From NCBI GenBank assembly GCA_028715055.1, contig JAQTLE010000005.1, positions 1-64,000 of the forward strand: a stretch of DNA of 64,000 bases. Direction: 5' to 3'. Under the pieces are notes generated by a model, which worked only from the letters and a program-made list of their open reading frames with translations, made no database searches and was not told where the DNA came from. Made by a program: the position numbers and the translations under genes. Position 1 is the stretch's first letter. Each line of letters starts with the position of its first letter. The DNA comes from Sulfurovaceae bacterium. Lineage in GTDB: Bacteria > Campylobacterota > Campylobacteria > Campylobacterales > Sulfurovaceae. This document shows, piece after piece, positions 26,842 to 36,370 of the stretch.

Positions 26842-29238
26842 ATGCATTTAAGTGATTATGACTCTTTTCCAACATCGCTTCCCGTTGTTGTAGAAGATGA
26901 GATTTTTTTATATCCATTTATGATCAGTCCTATATTTTTGACATCACAAAAAGATATAGATGCGGCATCGCATTCTATGGAAAACAATTCTTTGTTATTG
27001 GTGGTATGTTCAAAAAACGGTAAAGAAGGCAGTAGAAATCAAGATGATCTTTATAGGGTCGGTGTCATAGGCTCAATTATGCGCAAGGTCCAATTGCCTG
27101 ACGGTAGAGTCAAGATATTATTCCAAGGGTTATCAAAAGGCGAGATAATTGCCTTTGAAGATGCAGAATTTAATCAAGCTTTGGTATCTGTTATAGAGCC
27201 GTTGCCATATAATCAACTTAAAATAGATGCATTATTGGATATGTTAAGAGACAAAGTCAAAGTATTATCATCTATCAATTCAAATTTTCCGGCAGACTTA
27301 GTAAGAGCGATAGAGGATAACGGTGAGCCTTATCGTATAGCTGATCTAGTATCTTCTATGTTAAAACTTGACAAGGAAAGTGCTTACAGATTATATGTTG
27401 AAAATGATATAGAAAAACGGCTTATCGCTCTTATTGATATAATTAATGCCCAGGTAGAATCAGCAAAAGTTCAAAAAGAGATTCGTAATAAAGTTAATAC
27501 AAAAATTGAACAGCACAATAAAGAATATTTTTTAAAAGAGCAGCTCAAACAGATACAAAAAGAGCTAGGAAGTGATACTCAAAAAGAAGAGGAAATAGCA
27601 AATTTTAGGGAAAAAATAGAAGCTATTAAACCATATGTTAATGAAGATGCATATAAAGAAATAAACAAACAATTAGATCGTTTATCTAGGACACACCCGG
27701 ATAGTGCGGATGCTAATATCTTGCAAAGTTATCTTGAATGGGTATTGGAGATGCCGTTTGGCAAGTTCAATAAAAAAAAGGTAGACGTAAGTGAAGTATC
27801 AAAAAAATTAGATGAAGATCATTATTCGCTTGAGAAGCCAAAAGACAGGATATTGGAATTTTTTTCCGTTAAATCTTTGGCTCAAATGCGGAAACTTAGC
27901 GGTAAAGATACAAACGGGGCAATTTTGTGTTTTGCAGGACCTCCCGGTGTTGGTAAAACGTCATTGGCAAATTCTATCGCTACTGCATTGAAAAGACCGC
28001 TTGTCCGTATAGCTCTTGGTGGGCTAGAAGATGTAAATGAGCTTAGAGGACATCGTAGAACATATGTAGGAGCTATGCCCGGACGTATAGTACAAGGTTT
28101 TATAGAAGCTAAAAAAATGGATCCGGTAATAGTGCTTGATGAGATAGATAAAGTAGGTAGAACTTCCAGGGGTGATCCGACATCTGTATTGCTGGAGATT
28201 TTGGATCCTGAACAAAATTCTCATTTTAGAGATTATTATCTCAATTTCAGTATCGATTTGAGTAAAGCCATATTTATTGCAACTGCCAATGATGTGAGTA
28301 AGATCCCGGCACCACTAAGGGATAGAATGGAGTTTATAACGCTTAGCAGCTATACTCCAAAAGAGAAATTCGAGATTGCAAAGAGATATCTGATACCGCA
28401 AGAACTTAAAAAACATGCTTTGAAAAAAGATGAGGTTACTATCGCAGATAATGCATTAAAAGATCTCATTGAAGAATATACAAGAGAAGCAGGTGTAAGA
28501 AATCTACGACGCAAAATAGCAGGTATTATGCGTAAAAGTGCTAGATTATTGCTAGAAAATAAAAAAAAGAAAAATATTCATATTACAATGAAAAATCTTG
28601 AAAACTTTGCTGAAAAAAAAGTATTTGAGATAGTCGCGGTAGATAGCGAACCTAGGATCGGCGTAGTGAATGGTTTGGCGTGGACGGCCGTAGGCGGTGA
28701 TGTATTGACCATAGAAGCCATTAAGCTCAAAGGTAAGGGAACATTGCAGCTGACCGGAAGCTTGGGCGATGTAATGAAAGAATCAGCTCATATAGCCTAT
28801 AGTGTAGTTAAAATACTAATTGATCAAAATAAATTAGAAGTTGATGGCGATGCTGAAGTTGAAGAGGGCAAAGAAAATTTAGAATATTATAAAAGATTTG
28901 ATTTGCACCTACATGTACCAGAAGGAGCTACTCCAAAAGACGGACCAAGTGCGGGTATTGCTATGGTTACGGCTATTGCTTCAATATTGAGCGGCAAAGG
29001 TGTAGATAGCAGAGTGGCTATGACAGGAGAAGTTACTTTGACCGGGAAAGTATTACCTATAGGCGGACTGAAAGAAAAACTAATTGCAGCTTATAAAGCA
29101 GGCGTTAAAAAGGCTTTGATCCCGACTAAAAATTTTGAAAGAGACATGGATGAGATCCCTCTAGAGGTAAAAAATCATGTAGATATTATTCCGGTCTCAA
29201 CTGTAGAAGAGGTACTAAAAATCGCTTTAGTAAAGTAA
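26842..29238 (+). CDS. lon: ATP-dependent protease Lon
   Basis: Cytoplasmic AAA+ serine protease for damaged and regulatory proteins. The 798 residues have the N-terminal substrate domain, a coiled-coil around EQHNKEYFLKEQLKQIQKE, the ATPase with Walker A GPPGVGKTS near residue 366, and the C-terminal protease domain with the catalytic Ser in KDGPSAGIAM (about 700) and Lys in GGLKEKLIAAYKAG (about 743). AAAGGAGG precedes the ATG. The gene is convergent with the histidine-kinase-like gene, 20 nt away. Confidence 0.98.
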   Translation: MHLSDYDSFPTSLPVVVEDEIFLYPFMISPIFLTSQKDIDAASHSMENNSLLLVVCSKNGKEGSRNQDDLYRVGVIGSIMRKVQLPDGRVKILFQGLSKGEIIAFEDAEFNQALVSVIEPLPYNQLKIDALLDMLRDKVKVLSSINSNFPADLVRAIEDNGEPYRIADLVSSMLKLDKESAYRLYVENDIEKRLIALIDIINAQVESAKVQKEIRNKVNTKIEQHNKEYFLKEQLKQIQKELGSDTQKEEEIANFREKIEAIKPYVNEDAYKEINKQLDRLSRTHPDSADANILQSYLEWVLEMPFGKFNKKKVDVSEVSKKLDEDHYSLEKPKDRILEFFSVKSLAQMRKLSGKDTNGAILCFAGPPGVGKTSLANSIATALKRPLVRIALGGLEDVNELRGHRRTYVGAMPGRIVQGFIEAKKMDPVIVLDEIDKVGRTSRGDPTSVLLEILDPEQNSHFRDYYLNFSIDLSKAIFIATANDVSKIPAPLRDRMEFITLSSYTPKEKFEIAKRYLIPQELKKHALKKDEVTIADNALKDLIEEYTREAGVRNLRRKIAGIMRKSARLLLENKKKKNIHITMKNLENFAEKKVFEIVAVDSEPRIGVVNGLAWTAVGGDVLTIEAIKLKGKGTLQLTGSLGDVMKESAHIAYSVVKILIDQNKLEVDGDAEVEEGKENLEYYKRFDLHLHVPEGATPKDGPSAGIAMVTAIASILSGKGVDSRVAMTGEVTLTGKVLPIGGLKEKLIAAYKAGVKKALIPTKNFERDMDEIPLEVKNHVDIIPVSTVEEVLKIALVK

Positions 29239-29258
29239 TACTCTGACTATTTCGAGCT

Positions 29259-30977
29259 TCAGCCTTTTTGGCTTGCAAGCTCTTCTAAAATATTATTAGT
29301 TATAACTTTTACATCTTCGTTTATATCCGCATCTATTTTTTCTATTGTTTCTTCATCTGTGATAACTATATCAAACGTGCCATTTTGCAATGCATCCAAT
29401 AACACTTCAGGATCATTTGTTATCGTAGTCGTATATCCCATGTTTTGTGCCATTTTTTCTACTATTTTATTTTCCAGATCAATAGTTTTAGCTATCAAAA
29501 CATTACCTATTGATTTGTTAGAATCATTATGTGTTTCATTTTCTAAAGAGGCAGGATGGGTATCATTTGTAGCCATATATTTGGATAATATTGCTTTTAT
29601 ATCAGAAAGGCTAACAGGCTTGAGAAGAATATCTTGATCATTAAAACCTAATTGTAGTAATTTATCTGTATTTGTCGGTTGGCTTATTGGAATAAGTTTT
29701 GTTTTGTCGGTTTTTGTCAAGGCTTCAATGATTTCCGGTTCAGCTTTATCGATATCTATCAAGCAAAATTTGCATTTATTTTTTTCTCTTAAAGAATCTA
29801 GCTTATTGATCGATTGGAATGTTTTTACTTTTGTGCCGAAAAATTTGAGATATTTTTCTATGTAATTATTTAGCTTGGAAGGAATATCATCACTTTCATA
29901 AAGACCTATCATCATACCAGAATAAGCATCTTCCAGGCTGGAATTTTCTATTGTTATTTCCTCTATAGGAAATGTGAGATAAAAAGTTGTGCCAATATCT
30001 TTTGAGCTTTCAACTTCTAGATCGCCACCCATGCTGCGCGCGAGTTTATTAGAAGTTACAAGTCCAAAGCCCTTAGCTGTTTCCACTGTATCTAGAGGGA
30101 TGTCTTTAGAAAAAGATTCAAAAATAAGTTCTTGTTGTTCTTGTGTCATGCCGACACCATTGTCTTGAACTTTTATCAAAAGTGTACTTGTAACGACATT
30201 TTCGTGAAACTCTTCATTTATTTTGTTGAGCTCAACATTTATTTCGCCATCAGGATTTGTAAATTCGATAGCATTGCTAAGTAGATTTATCATGATTTCT
30301 TTGATTTTATCTAGATCACCATTTAGTTTAGGGCTGATCCTTGGATCTATATAAAAATTGAAATTTATATTTTTATCACTTGCGTTTGCCGCAAATATTT
30401 TCAAAATGCTTTCAAATTCTTCAAATGAATCAAATACAATATTTTCTAAATTTATTTTATTGCTTTGTGTTTCCGGTATTTGAAGTATATTATCTATAAT
30501 TGCAAGAATATTTTCAGAGCTTTTTTCAATAATCAAAATAAATTCTTGTTGCTCTTCATCTATATCGCTATTTTTCATAAGCTCTGAAAATCCGATTATT
30601 ATGTCTAAATATGTTCCAATTTCTGTAACCATAGATTTATTTTTTTGGTAAGAATCTATAATATTTTCTAGTTTAGCATAAGCTTGACTTCGGCCTTCAT
30701 ATGTATCTAGTTTTAAAGCAGAAATATCATTTTCCCCATTAAATAGTTTAACCAGTTCTGTAGTATTTTTTGTTTCTTGATTTGACGTTATATATCCATA
30801 TATTAATAATAACAAACCAAAGAAAATCACACTTCCATAAATAGCAATTGTTATCAATTGATTTTGGTTGTTTGCATCAAAATTCATGGTTATATTCCAT
30901 AACGGATAGCCGGCTAAACCGATCATTATCAAAATTGGCAATAAACTTATGAGGTTTAATCTATTTATTATGCTCAT
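29259..30977 (-). CDS. Histidine-kinase-like membrane protein lacking the phospho-accepting His, with two receiver-like domains
   Basis: A 572-residue protein with two transmembrane segments (about 10-27 and 41-62) and a short external loop. The dimerisation helix keeps the usual tail (IIGFSELM at 127-134, SSENILAIIDNIL at 153-165) but the H-box, normally SHEIRTPLN, reads VTEIGTYLD: Thr118 replaces His. The ATPase domain looks intact, with the N-box NLLSNAIEFT at 231-240, DNGVGM at 272-277 and KGFGL at 302-306. A receiver-like domain follows (about 355-467; Asp408 or Asp410, Lys453), then a second, shorter one (about 491-565) with Asp541 but without the acidic pair. It follows a gene for degenerate HPt domains by 11 nt. 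Autophosphorylation on His is therefore unlikely; a pseudokinase or scaffold role is inferred. Confidence 0.85.
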   Translation of the reverse strand: MSIINRLNLISLLPILIMIGLAGYPLWNITMNFDANNQNQLITIAIYGSVIFFGLLLLIYGYITSNQETKNTTELVKLFNGENDISALKLDTYEGRSQAYAKLENIIDSYQKNKSMVTEIGTYLDIIIGFSELMKNSDIDEEQQEFILIIEKSSENILAIIDNILQIPETQSNKINLENIVFDSFEEFESILKIFAANASDKNINFNFYIDPRISPKLNGDLDKIKEIMINLLSNAIEFTNPDGEINVELNKINEEFHENVVTSTLLIKVQDNGVGMTQEQQELIFESFSKDIPLDTVETAKGFGLVTSNKLARSMGGDLEVESSKDIGTTFYLTFPIEEITIENSSLEDAYSGMMIGLYESDDIPSKLNNYIEKYLKFFGTKVKTFQSINKLDSLREKNKCKFCLIDIDKAEPEIIEALTKTDKTKLIPISQPTNTDKLLQLGFNDQDILLKPVSLSDIKAILSKYMATNDTHPASLENETHNDSNKSIGNVLIAKTIDLENKIVEKMAQNMGYTTTITNDPEVLLDALQNGTFDIVITDEETIEKIDADINEDVKVITNNILEELASQKG

Positions 30978-30988
30978 GATATTTCCTT

Positions 30989-32323
30989 TTATGCATTTTT
31001 TATAAGATTTTCAAAAGACAGGAACTGAGCCCAATATTTCTTGAAAAGCGGCTCTACTTTCTCAATCTCTTCATTAGAGTGCAGCTCATAAAGCGACATG
31101 GCAAGAGGGGTAATATACAAATTGTTAGCGACTCTTTTGAGTAAACGAGCAATTTTTTTTGCTGTTTCAATATCACCTTTTTTATACGAATCCAATAGAT
31201 TACCGGTTTCTGTGTGACATTGTTCTATAAAATCTTTTATAAAATCTTTTACTATATCATCTGGAAGAGACAATTTTTTTGCCGCCTCATCAAGCGTAAA
31301 ATCAAATTCTACAGGGGTAACACCGGATAGGTCTATAAATAAAGCAGATTTTAGTTTCGGATTTTCATTTTCGGTTGCTTCGTCTCTTTTTTCAGACTCA
31401 TTTTGGTCAATTGCGCTTTGTTTAGAGTCAATGTTTTCCAAAGTAATTTCTGATATTTCATTATTTGATGAAAATTGATCTATCGCGTTGTAAAAATTAT
31501 CGATATTTTCTTGATTTGCATCGGATTTTAATAATGCAACAAGATTTGAAATATCTTCTGGCAAATAAAGTACATCTGACAAGTGCATCAAAAAGTTAAT
31601 AGCAGATTTTTTTGTTTCTTCATCCTGACCTTCTAGATCATTTTTGAGAGATTTTGCCGTTTGTAAATATTCTTGTAAAAATGAAATATAATCGGTTTTT
31701 GACAGTCCGATTTTCTGACTTATCGCTTCAATATCTATTTTTGATACTTTTGGGTCATTATTTGTTGCGATGTTGGTTTCTTGATGTATATTATCTTGCT
31801 CGATATTGTTGGGGTTGTTTATTTCAGATTCATGTAGTGCTTGTGTCTCGGTGTGGGCAGTTTGTTCTTGATCTATGTTTTGAGGAATATCAGATATTTC
31901 TCTGGTTTCATGAAATATAATTTCTTCCAAAATAAAATCATCAAAATCATTGAAATCATCTTTTAAGTCTTTATTCTTCTGTGTATGGATAGGTTTATTA
32001 TTTTTTAATGGATTTTCTTTTTGTTTACTGATAGTTTCGTTAATAATATTTTGATCGGTTTTTATTTCATTTTTTATAAGTTCTGGCAAAATCTCTATAA
32101 TTTTGCTTTGAGACAACAAACCGTTAACATCAAAGCTTTTTATTGGGTAAATTTGCACATCTCCTAAATTGCCAATGATGATCTCTTCTTTTTCGAAAGC
32201 AATATCTATATCCCCGATACTAATTTTCCGGTAAAGTTCCATGATATTATCTAGTTTTAATAATGAGAAAAACTCTTGATCAGCAGCTATTATGTCTTTA
32301 TTTTGATTGATGATGCAATACAT
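30989..32323 (-). CDS. Protein with two HPt-like domains lacking the conserved His
   Basis: A 444-residue cytoplasmic protein. The ATG at 32323 is preferred over an upstream TTG (32383) because AAGGAG lies 9 nt before it. Residues 1-85 resemble a small PAS-like sensor. Residues 90-195 are an acidic, Asn/Gln-rich, low-complexity linker. Two helical regions look like HPt phosphotransfer domains: about 200-285 and about 340-435. In the second, the helix that normally reads AHxLKGxAxNLG is ARLLKRVANNLY, with Arg393 in place of His; in the first, Asn243 occupies that place. It is cotranscribed with the kinase-like gene, which has also lost its His. Assignment as HPt-derived is by eye and needs structural confirmation. 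Confidence 0.65.
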   Translation of the reverse strand: MYCIINQNKDIIAADQEFFSLLKLDNIMELYRKISIGDIDIAFEKEEIIIGNLGDVQIYPIKSFDVNGLLSQSKIIEILPELIKNEIKTDQNIINETISKQKENPLKNNKPIHTQKNKDLKDDFNDFDDFILEEIIFHETREISDIPQNIDQEQTAHTETQALHESEINNPNNIEQDNIHQETNIATNNDPKVSKIDIEAISQKIGLSKTDYISFLQEYLQTAKSLKNDLEGQDEETKKSAINFLMHLSDVLYLPEDISNLVALLKSDANQENIDNFYNAIDQFSSNNEISEITLENIDSKQSAIDQNESEKRDEATENENPKLKSALFIDLSGVTPVEFDFTLDEAAKKLSLPDDIVKDFIKDFIEQCHTETGNLLDSYKKGDIETAKKIARLLKRVANNLYITPLAMSLYELHSNEEIEKVEPLFKKYWAQFLSFENLIKNA

Positions 32324-32463
32324 GATCCTAAACTCCTTGTTAGTCTTATCTTTTAGGAAGTACGATGTTACTATATTTTGCAAAACGATGGATATAACGA
32401 TACTATAATAAAGTTAAAAAAAACAATGAATACATGATAAATTAATACAATAAGACATAAGTT

Positions 32464-34254
32464 CTAAAATTCTTTGATTATTTTAGCTATTTTTTCATTC
32501 GTAATAGTAGACAAGTCATCAAAAGATGCATTGCGTATGGCTTCAAAAGAACCAAAATGGTTCAAAAGTTTGGTCAGTGTAGCTTTGCCTATACCTTTTT
32601 TTTCCAGTAGTTGGCTTTGTACCATGATCTTTCTCTTTTTTTGTCGATGAAAGTCAATCGCATATCTGTGTGATTCATCTCTGAGCTTTTGGACAAATTG
32701 AAGTCTTTCATCTGTCGATAGCAGTGAAAATTTATCGTTGATCGTATAAATAGTATCTTTTGCCGCGCCTTTGGCCCTATGAGCTTTTGCATCTATTTTT
32801 TCTTTGGCAATCGCAATTACATCTATGGTTACCCCAGCATTTTTTAAGAGTTCTTTTGCAAGATTCAATTGTGCTATCCCACCATCTAATATCCAAAGAT
32901 TAGGAGGCGGATTTTCTCCAAAGTCATTTATGCGTCTACTTATCATCTCTCTCATCTGCCCATACTCATCTTTGGCTTCAAGTGTAAATCTGCGATAACT
33001 ATTTTTATCCCACCCGCCTTCATTCCATACAACCATTGCTCCTACGCTGGCTTCTCCTTGGTGGTGAGAATTGTCGAATATCTCTATGCGGTACGGAAGA
33101 TCTTGCAGTTCAAAAATAGTTGCGATTTTATGTTCTATATCATTATCGTGCAATCTTGATTTTTGATTTAATAGTTCTTTGGCATTGGTAAGTGCGAGAT
33201 CTATGATCTTTGCTTTATATCCTCTTTGGGGCTTGGCAATGGATATTTTTTTGTCAAATCTTTTTGATAATAATTGCGAAAGTTCATCCATGCTTTCAAA
33301 ATTATCAGCGACTATTATATTATTAGGGACATCAGGCGTAAAGGCTTGATATGCAGACATGATCGTTTGTGCATATGCTTCGTTTGGATCATAAAATTCA
33401 TTGAACCTAAAGAAACTATGATCGCTTGAGATAACTTTTCCGTCGCGTATAAACAACTTGACGATAACGCCTCTGTCGTGTGTAGCAAATATAGCGATAG
33501 CATCACAATTTTCAAGTGACGCCGCATCCAGATTGGAAAAAAGAGTAAGAGAAGCTATTGTTTGCTGCGCATCTCTAATTTTTGCAGCTTCTTCATATCG
33601 TTCTTGAGAGGCTAATTGCACCATTCTTTGGCTCAAGGCTTCTAGTAAATTTTGACGTTTTATAATATTTTCTTTGGCGTTTTGAACTATCTTTGCATAC
33701 TCGTCTGCATTTATCTTTTTTTCGCATGGGGCTAGGCATTTGCCTATTTGATGAAAAAGACAAACTTTTTTACCTTTAATGCAGCTCTTTTTTTGCACAA
33801 GAGGATACACTTCGTAAAGTGCATCCAACAAAACCTTGGCTCCTGATGGGAATGGTCCGTAGTATGTTATATTTTTGCCTTTGATAATTTTTCTGGTTAT
33901 TTCAAATCTCGGAAAAGACTCTGATTCGTCTATGCATATATAAGGATATGTTTTATCATCTCTAAGCAAGATATTGTATTTTGGTTTAAGTTGTTTTATT
34001 AACGAATTTTCAAGTATAAGCGCATCTTCTTCACTCTCAACTACTATGTATTCTAACGAAGTAACTTCGCTTAGCATTTTAATAAGTCGATGAGATAGAG
34101 TAGGATTTGGCATAAGTTGCGGCATAAAACGCCAATAGCTTTTTACTCTGTTTTTGAGATTTTTGGCTTTGCCTACATATAAAAGTTTGCCATTGATATC
34201 AAAATATTGATATATACCTGCATTATGTGGAAGTGTTCGGATTATTGATTGCAT
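32464..34254 (-). CDS. uvrC: Excinuclease ABC subunit C
   Basis: Makes both incisions in nucleotide excision repair. The 596 residues start with the GIY-YIG nuclease domain (GIYQYFDINGKLLYVGKA), then a Cys cluster, a UVR domain (about residues 195-230, with ERYEEAAKIRDAQ) that binds UvrB, the RNase H-like endonuclease domain with DNSHHQGEASVGAMVVW, and the C-terminal helix-hairpin-helix around KKGIGKATLTKLLNHFGS. The start overlaps the DciA-like gene by 13 bp. The 140-nt stretch after it (32324-32463) should hold the promoter of the HPt/kinase-like pair. Confidence 0.97.
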   Translation of the reverse strand: MQSIIRTLPHNAGIYQYFDINGKLLYVGKAKNLKNRVKSYWRFMPQLMPNPTLSHRLIKMLSEVTSLEYIVVESEEDALILENSLIKQLKPKYNILLRDDKTYPYICIDESESFPRFEITRKIIKGKNITYYGPFPSGAKVLLDALYEVYPLVQKKSCIKGKKVCLFHQIGKCLAPCEKKINADEYAKIVQNAKENIIKRQNLLEALSQRMVQLASQERYEEAAKIRDAQQTIASLTLFSNLDAASLENCDAIAIFATHDRGVIVKLFIRDGKVISSDHSFFRFNEFYDPNEAYAQTIMSAYQAFTPDVPNNIIVADNFESMDELSQLLSKRFDKKISIAKPQRGYKAKIIDLALTNAKELLNQKSRLHDNDIEHKIATIFELQDLPYRIEIFDNSHHQGEASVGAMVVWNEGGWDKNSYRRFTLEAKDEYGQMREMISRRINDFGENPPPNLWILDGGIAQLNLAKELLKNAGVTIDVIAIAKEKIDAKAHRAKGAAKDTIYTINDKFSLLSTDERLQFVQKLRDESHRYAIDFHRQKKRKIMVQSQLLEKKGIGKATLTKLLNHFGSFEAIRNASFDDLSTITNEKIAKIIKEF

Positions 34255-34685
34255 TTGATATCTTGTACTATACGAGAAAAAAGATTTTTTAGATCTTCGT
34301 CTAGATAATCAAATTCGAAATTACCTTGTGCTTTTTCGCCATAATGAGGCACTGTATCTAGAATATCATCTATTTTAGGCAAATAGTGTTTTGAGATAAA
34401 AAATTCAATTTGTTTAATTTTGGGAAAACTACATTCATTGTCATGCTTAGAAAGCTCCATTAATATACTTTTTAATAAATCTTTATTATAATCAAGTTCC
34501 ATTTTATATCCTGGATGTGAAAGAGCAATCAGGAGAATGTCATTTTTAATGGTTACGAAAGCTATAGCCTTTCTAAAACGTTGTGGGAGCAGTGCTAAAA
34601 ATTTACCATAGCATTTATATCGAACAAGGGGGACAAATTGGGATTGTCGCATCAACTCGGAAAAAATATTTTTAGCTGTTTTCAT
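34242..34685 (-). CDS. DUF721/DciA-like protein
   Basis: A 147-residue protein without signal or membrane segments. The pattern (N-terminal helix AKNIFSELM, a small alpha-beta core around AIAFVTIKNDILLIALSHPGYKMEL with KSILMEL, and a variable tail) fits DUF721, whose members include the DciA replicative-helicase loaders found in bacteria lacking DnaC. It overlaps uvrC by 13 bp, so both probably share a promoter in 34686-34796. The assignment is moderate; the helicase-loading role is an inference from the family. Confidence 0.6.
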   Translation of the reverse strand: MKTAKNIFSELMRQSQFVPLVRYKCYGKFLALLPQRFRKAIAFVTIKNDILLIALSHPGYKMELDYNKDLLKSILMELSKHDNECSFPKIKQIEFFISKHYLPKIDDILDTVPHYGEKAQGNFEFDYLDEDLKNLFSRIVQDIKCNQ

Positions 34686-34796
34686 GTAATAATTATATCA
34701 TCTATTTGCTGTTTATTCTTATCTGGATGCGGATATAAAACCCCGCTAAAATATATGCCTGATAACAATATCTCTATGCAAAATAAAGGAAAATAG
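34644..34796 (+). CDS. Small lipoprotein resembling LptM (YifL)
   Basis: A 50-codon frame from TTG at 34644 to TAG at 34794-34796, one base before the nadB ATG. It reads a hydrophobic stretch IIISSICCLFLSGC and then GYKTPLKYMPDN. A lipobox LSGC followed at once by G-x-K-x-PL-Y is the hallmark of LptM, whose E. coli form continues GLKGPLYFP. LptM is a tiny outer-membrane lipoprotein that helps LptD fold; lptD is at 48084 in this window. The start is uncertain: no ATG is in frame before the lipobox, the TTG lies inside the 5' end of the opposite-strand DciA-like gene, and AAGGGGG is about 12 nt upstream of it. Confidence 0.55.
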   Translation: MSHQLGKNIFSCFHVIIISSICCLFLSGCGYKTPLKYMPDNNISMQNKGK

Positions 34797-36260
34797 ATGC
34801 CAAAATATGATGTTATCATAATAGGAGCAGGCATAGCAGGATTGTATGCTGCCATGAATCTGCCAAAGAGCAAAAAAGTGCTTGTCCTATGTAAAGATAT
34901 TCCATGGGAATGTAATACATTTTATGCTCAAGGCGGTATAGTAACAGCATTGAATGAAGCAGATATAGCAGTGCATGTACATGACACCATAGAAGCTGGA
35001 GCTCATCATAATCTCAAAAAAATTGTTCAGATATTGTCCGAGAACTCATTAAAAACCACAGCAGATATCATAGCTAAAGGTATGATATTTGATACTGATG
35101 TCAAGGGTAATCTATTATATACCAAAGAAGCAGCGCACTCAGTACCTAGAATACTACATGCAGGCGGTGATGCTACAGGTAGATACCTACATCATTTTAT
35201 GATGGCGCAAAATCCTCATCATTTGGAGCAAAATGCGCTTGTTTATGATCTTCTTATAGAAGACGGCAGGTGCTTCGGTGTCAAAGCTACTATCAACTAT
35301 CAGCCTGTTTCTTTATATTCAGATACGGTTATTATAGCTAGCGGCGGAGTAGGTTCGCTTTATGAGTATAATACAAATTCCAGAACGGTAAGTGCAGATA
35401 TCCATGGTATATGCGTGGAAAAAGGCATCGCTTTAAAAGATATGGAATTTATGCAGTTTCATCCTACGGTTTTTACAAAGACACCGTATGCGAGAAAACT
35501 GCTTCTTACCGAAGCATTGCGTGGGGAAGGTGCTCATGTGGTAAATGAAGCCGGAGAGAGAATATTATTCGAATATGACGAGAGAGGAGAACTTGCTAGC
35601 CGTGATATAGTATCTCGCGGCATATTTGATTATAAACGTCGTACCAAGGAAGAGGTTTATTTGGATTTTTCCATGTTTAAACCTAAATGGTTTCATGAGA
35701 GATTTCCAAATATTACACGTACCTTTGCTTCGGTAGGATTCGATTTTCCAAAAGATCGTGTACCGATTTCTCCGGCTTTTCACTATGCCAATGGCGGTAT
35801 AGCATGCAATAGCCACGGCATAGTCCCCGGAATTAAGGGGCTTTATGTCATAGGCGAAGCAGCACGAACCGGAGTACATGGAGCAAATAGATTGGCATCA
35901 AATTCTTTATTAGAAGGAATGGTGTTTGCCAAAAGAGCAGCAGACCACATATTGTCACATGAGTCATCGACCACAGTTATGCCAAAATTTGACAAAGATT
36001 ACGTCAATATTTTACATAAAGAAAGCGACAAAGAATATAAACATAAACTTCGTCAAATTATGTGGGATGAGGTAGGGATTATACGTACTACCAAAGGTTT
36101 GCATCATGCTAGAAACTTCATATATGATTTGAAAAACCGTGAGATCGGGCGATTATTGCAACTAAGGCTTAATACTGCTGCAGCTATCGTTGATGCTGCA
36201 CTTTCACGCAAAGAATCGCTCGGCACCCATTACATAGAAGAAGAAGAACAAGATATTTAG
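34797..36260 (+). CDS. nadB: L-aspartate oxidase
   Basis: FAD enzyme that oxidises L-aspartate to iminoaspartate, first step of de novo NAD synthesis. The 487 residues have the dinucleotide-binding loop IIGAGIAGLYAA at 8-19, FYAQGGIVTA, the active-site stretch KDMEFMQFHPT, REDUCTASE-type HYANGGIACN, and the C-terminal FAD-binding RTGVHGANRLASNSLLE. It is similar to fumarate reductase flavoproteins, but size and these motifs favour NadB. AAAGGA lies 5 nt before the ATG. nadA and nadC are not nearby. Confidence 0.94.
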   Translation: MPKYDVIIIGAGIAGLYAAMNLPKSKKVLVLCKDIPWECNTFYAQGGIVTALNEADIAVHVHDTIEAGAHHNLKKIVQILSENSLKTTADIIAKGMIFDTDVKGNLLYTKEAAHSVPRILHAGGDATGRYLHHFMMAQNPHHLEQNALVYDLLIEDGRCFGVKATINYQPVSLYSDTVIIASGGVGSLYEYNTNSRTVSADIHGICVEKGIALKDMEFMQFHPTVFTKTPYARKLLLTEALRGEGAHVVNEAGERILFEYDERGELASRDIVSRGIFDYKRRTKEEVYLDFSMFKPKWFHERFPNITRTFASVGFDFPKDRVPISPAFHYANGGIACNSHGIVPGIKGLYVIGEAARTGVHGANRLASNSLLEGMVFAKRAADHILSHESSTTVMPKFDKDYVNILHKESDKEYKHKLRQIMWDEVGIIRTTKGLHHARNFIYDLKNREIGRLLQLRLNTAAAIVDAALSRKESLGTHYIEEEEQDI

Positions 36261-36370
36261 ATATTTTATTCTTTTTTATCCATAATTAAAAAAACTTTCA
36301 AAATAATTTTTTATAATAAGTTATTATTTTTTGATATAATGATTTGAGATTATGAAAAAAAGGATATATT

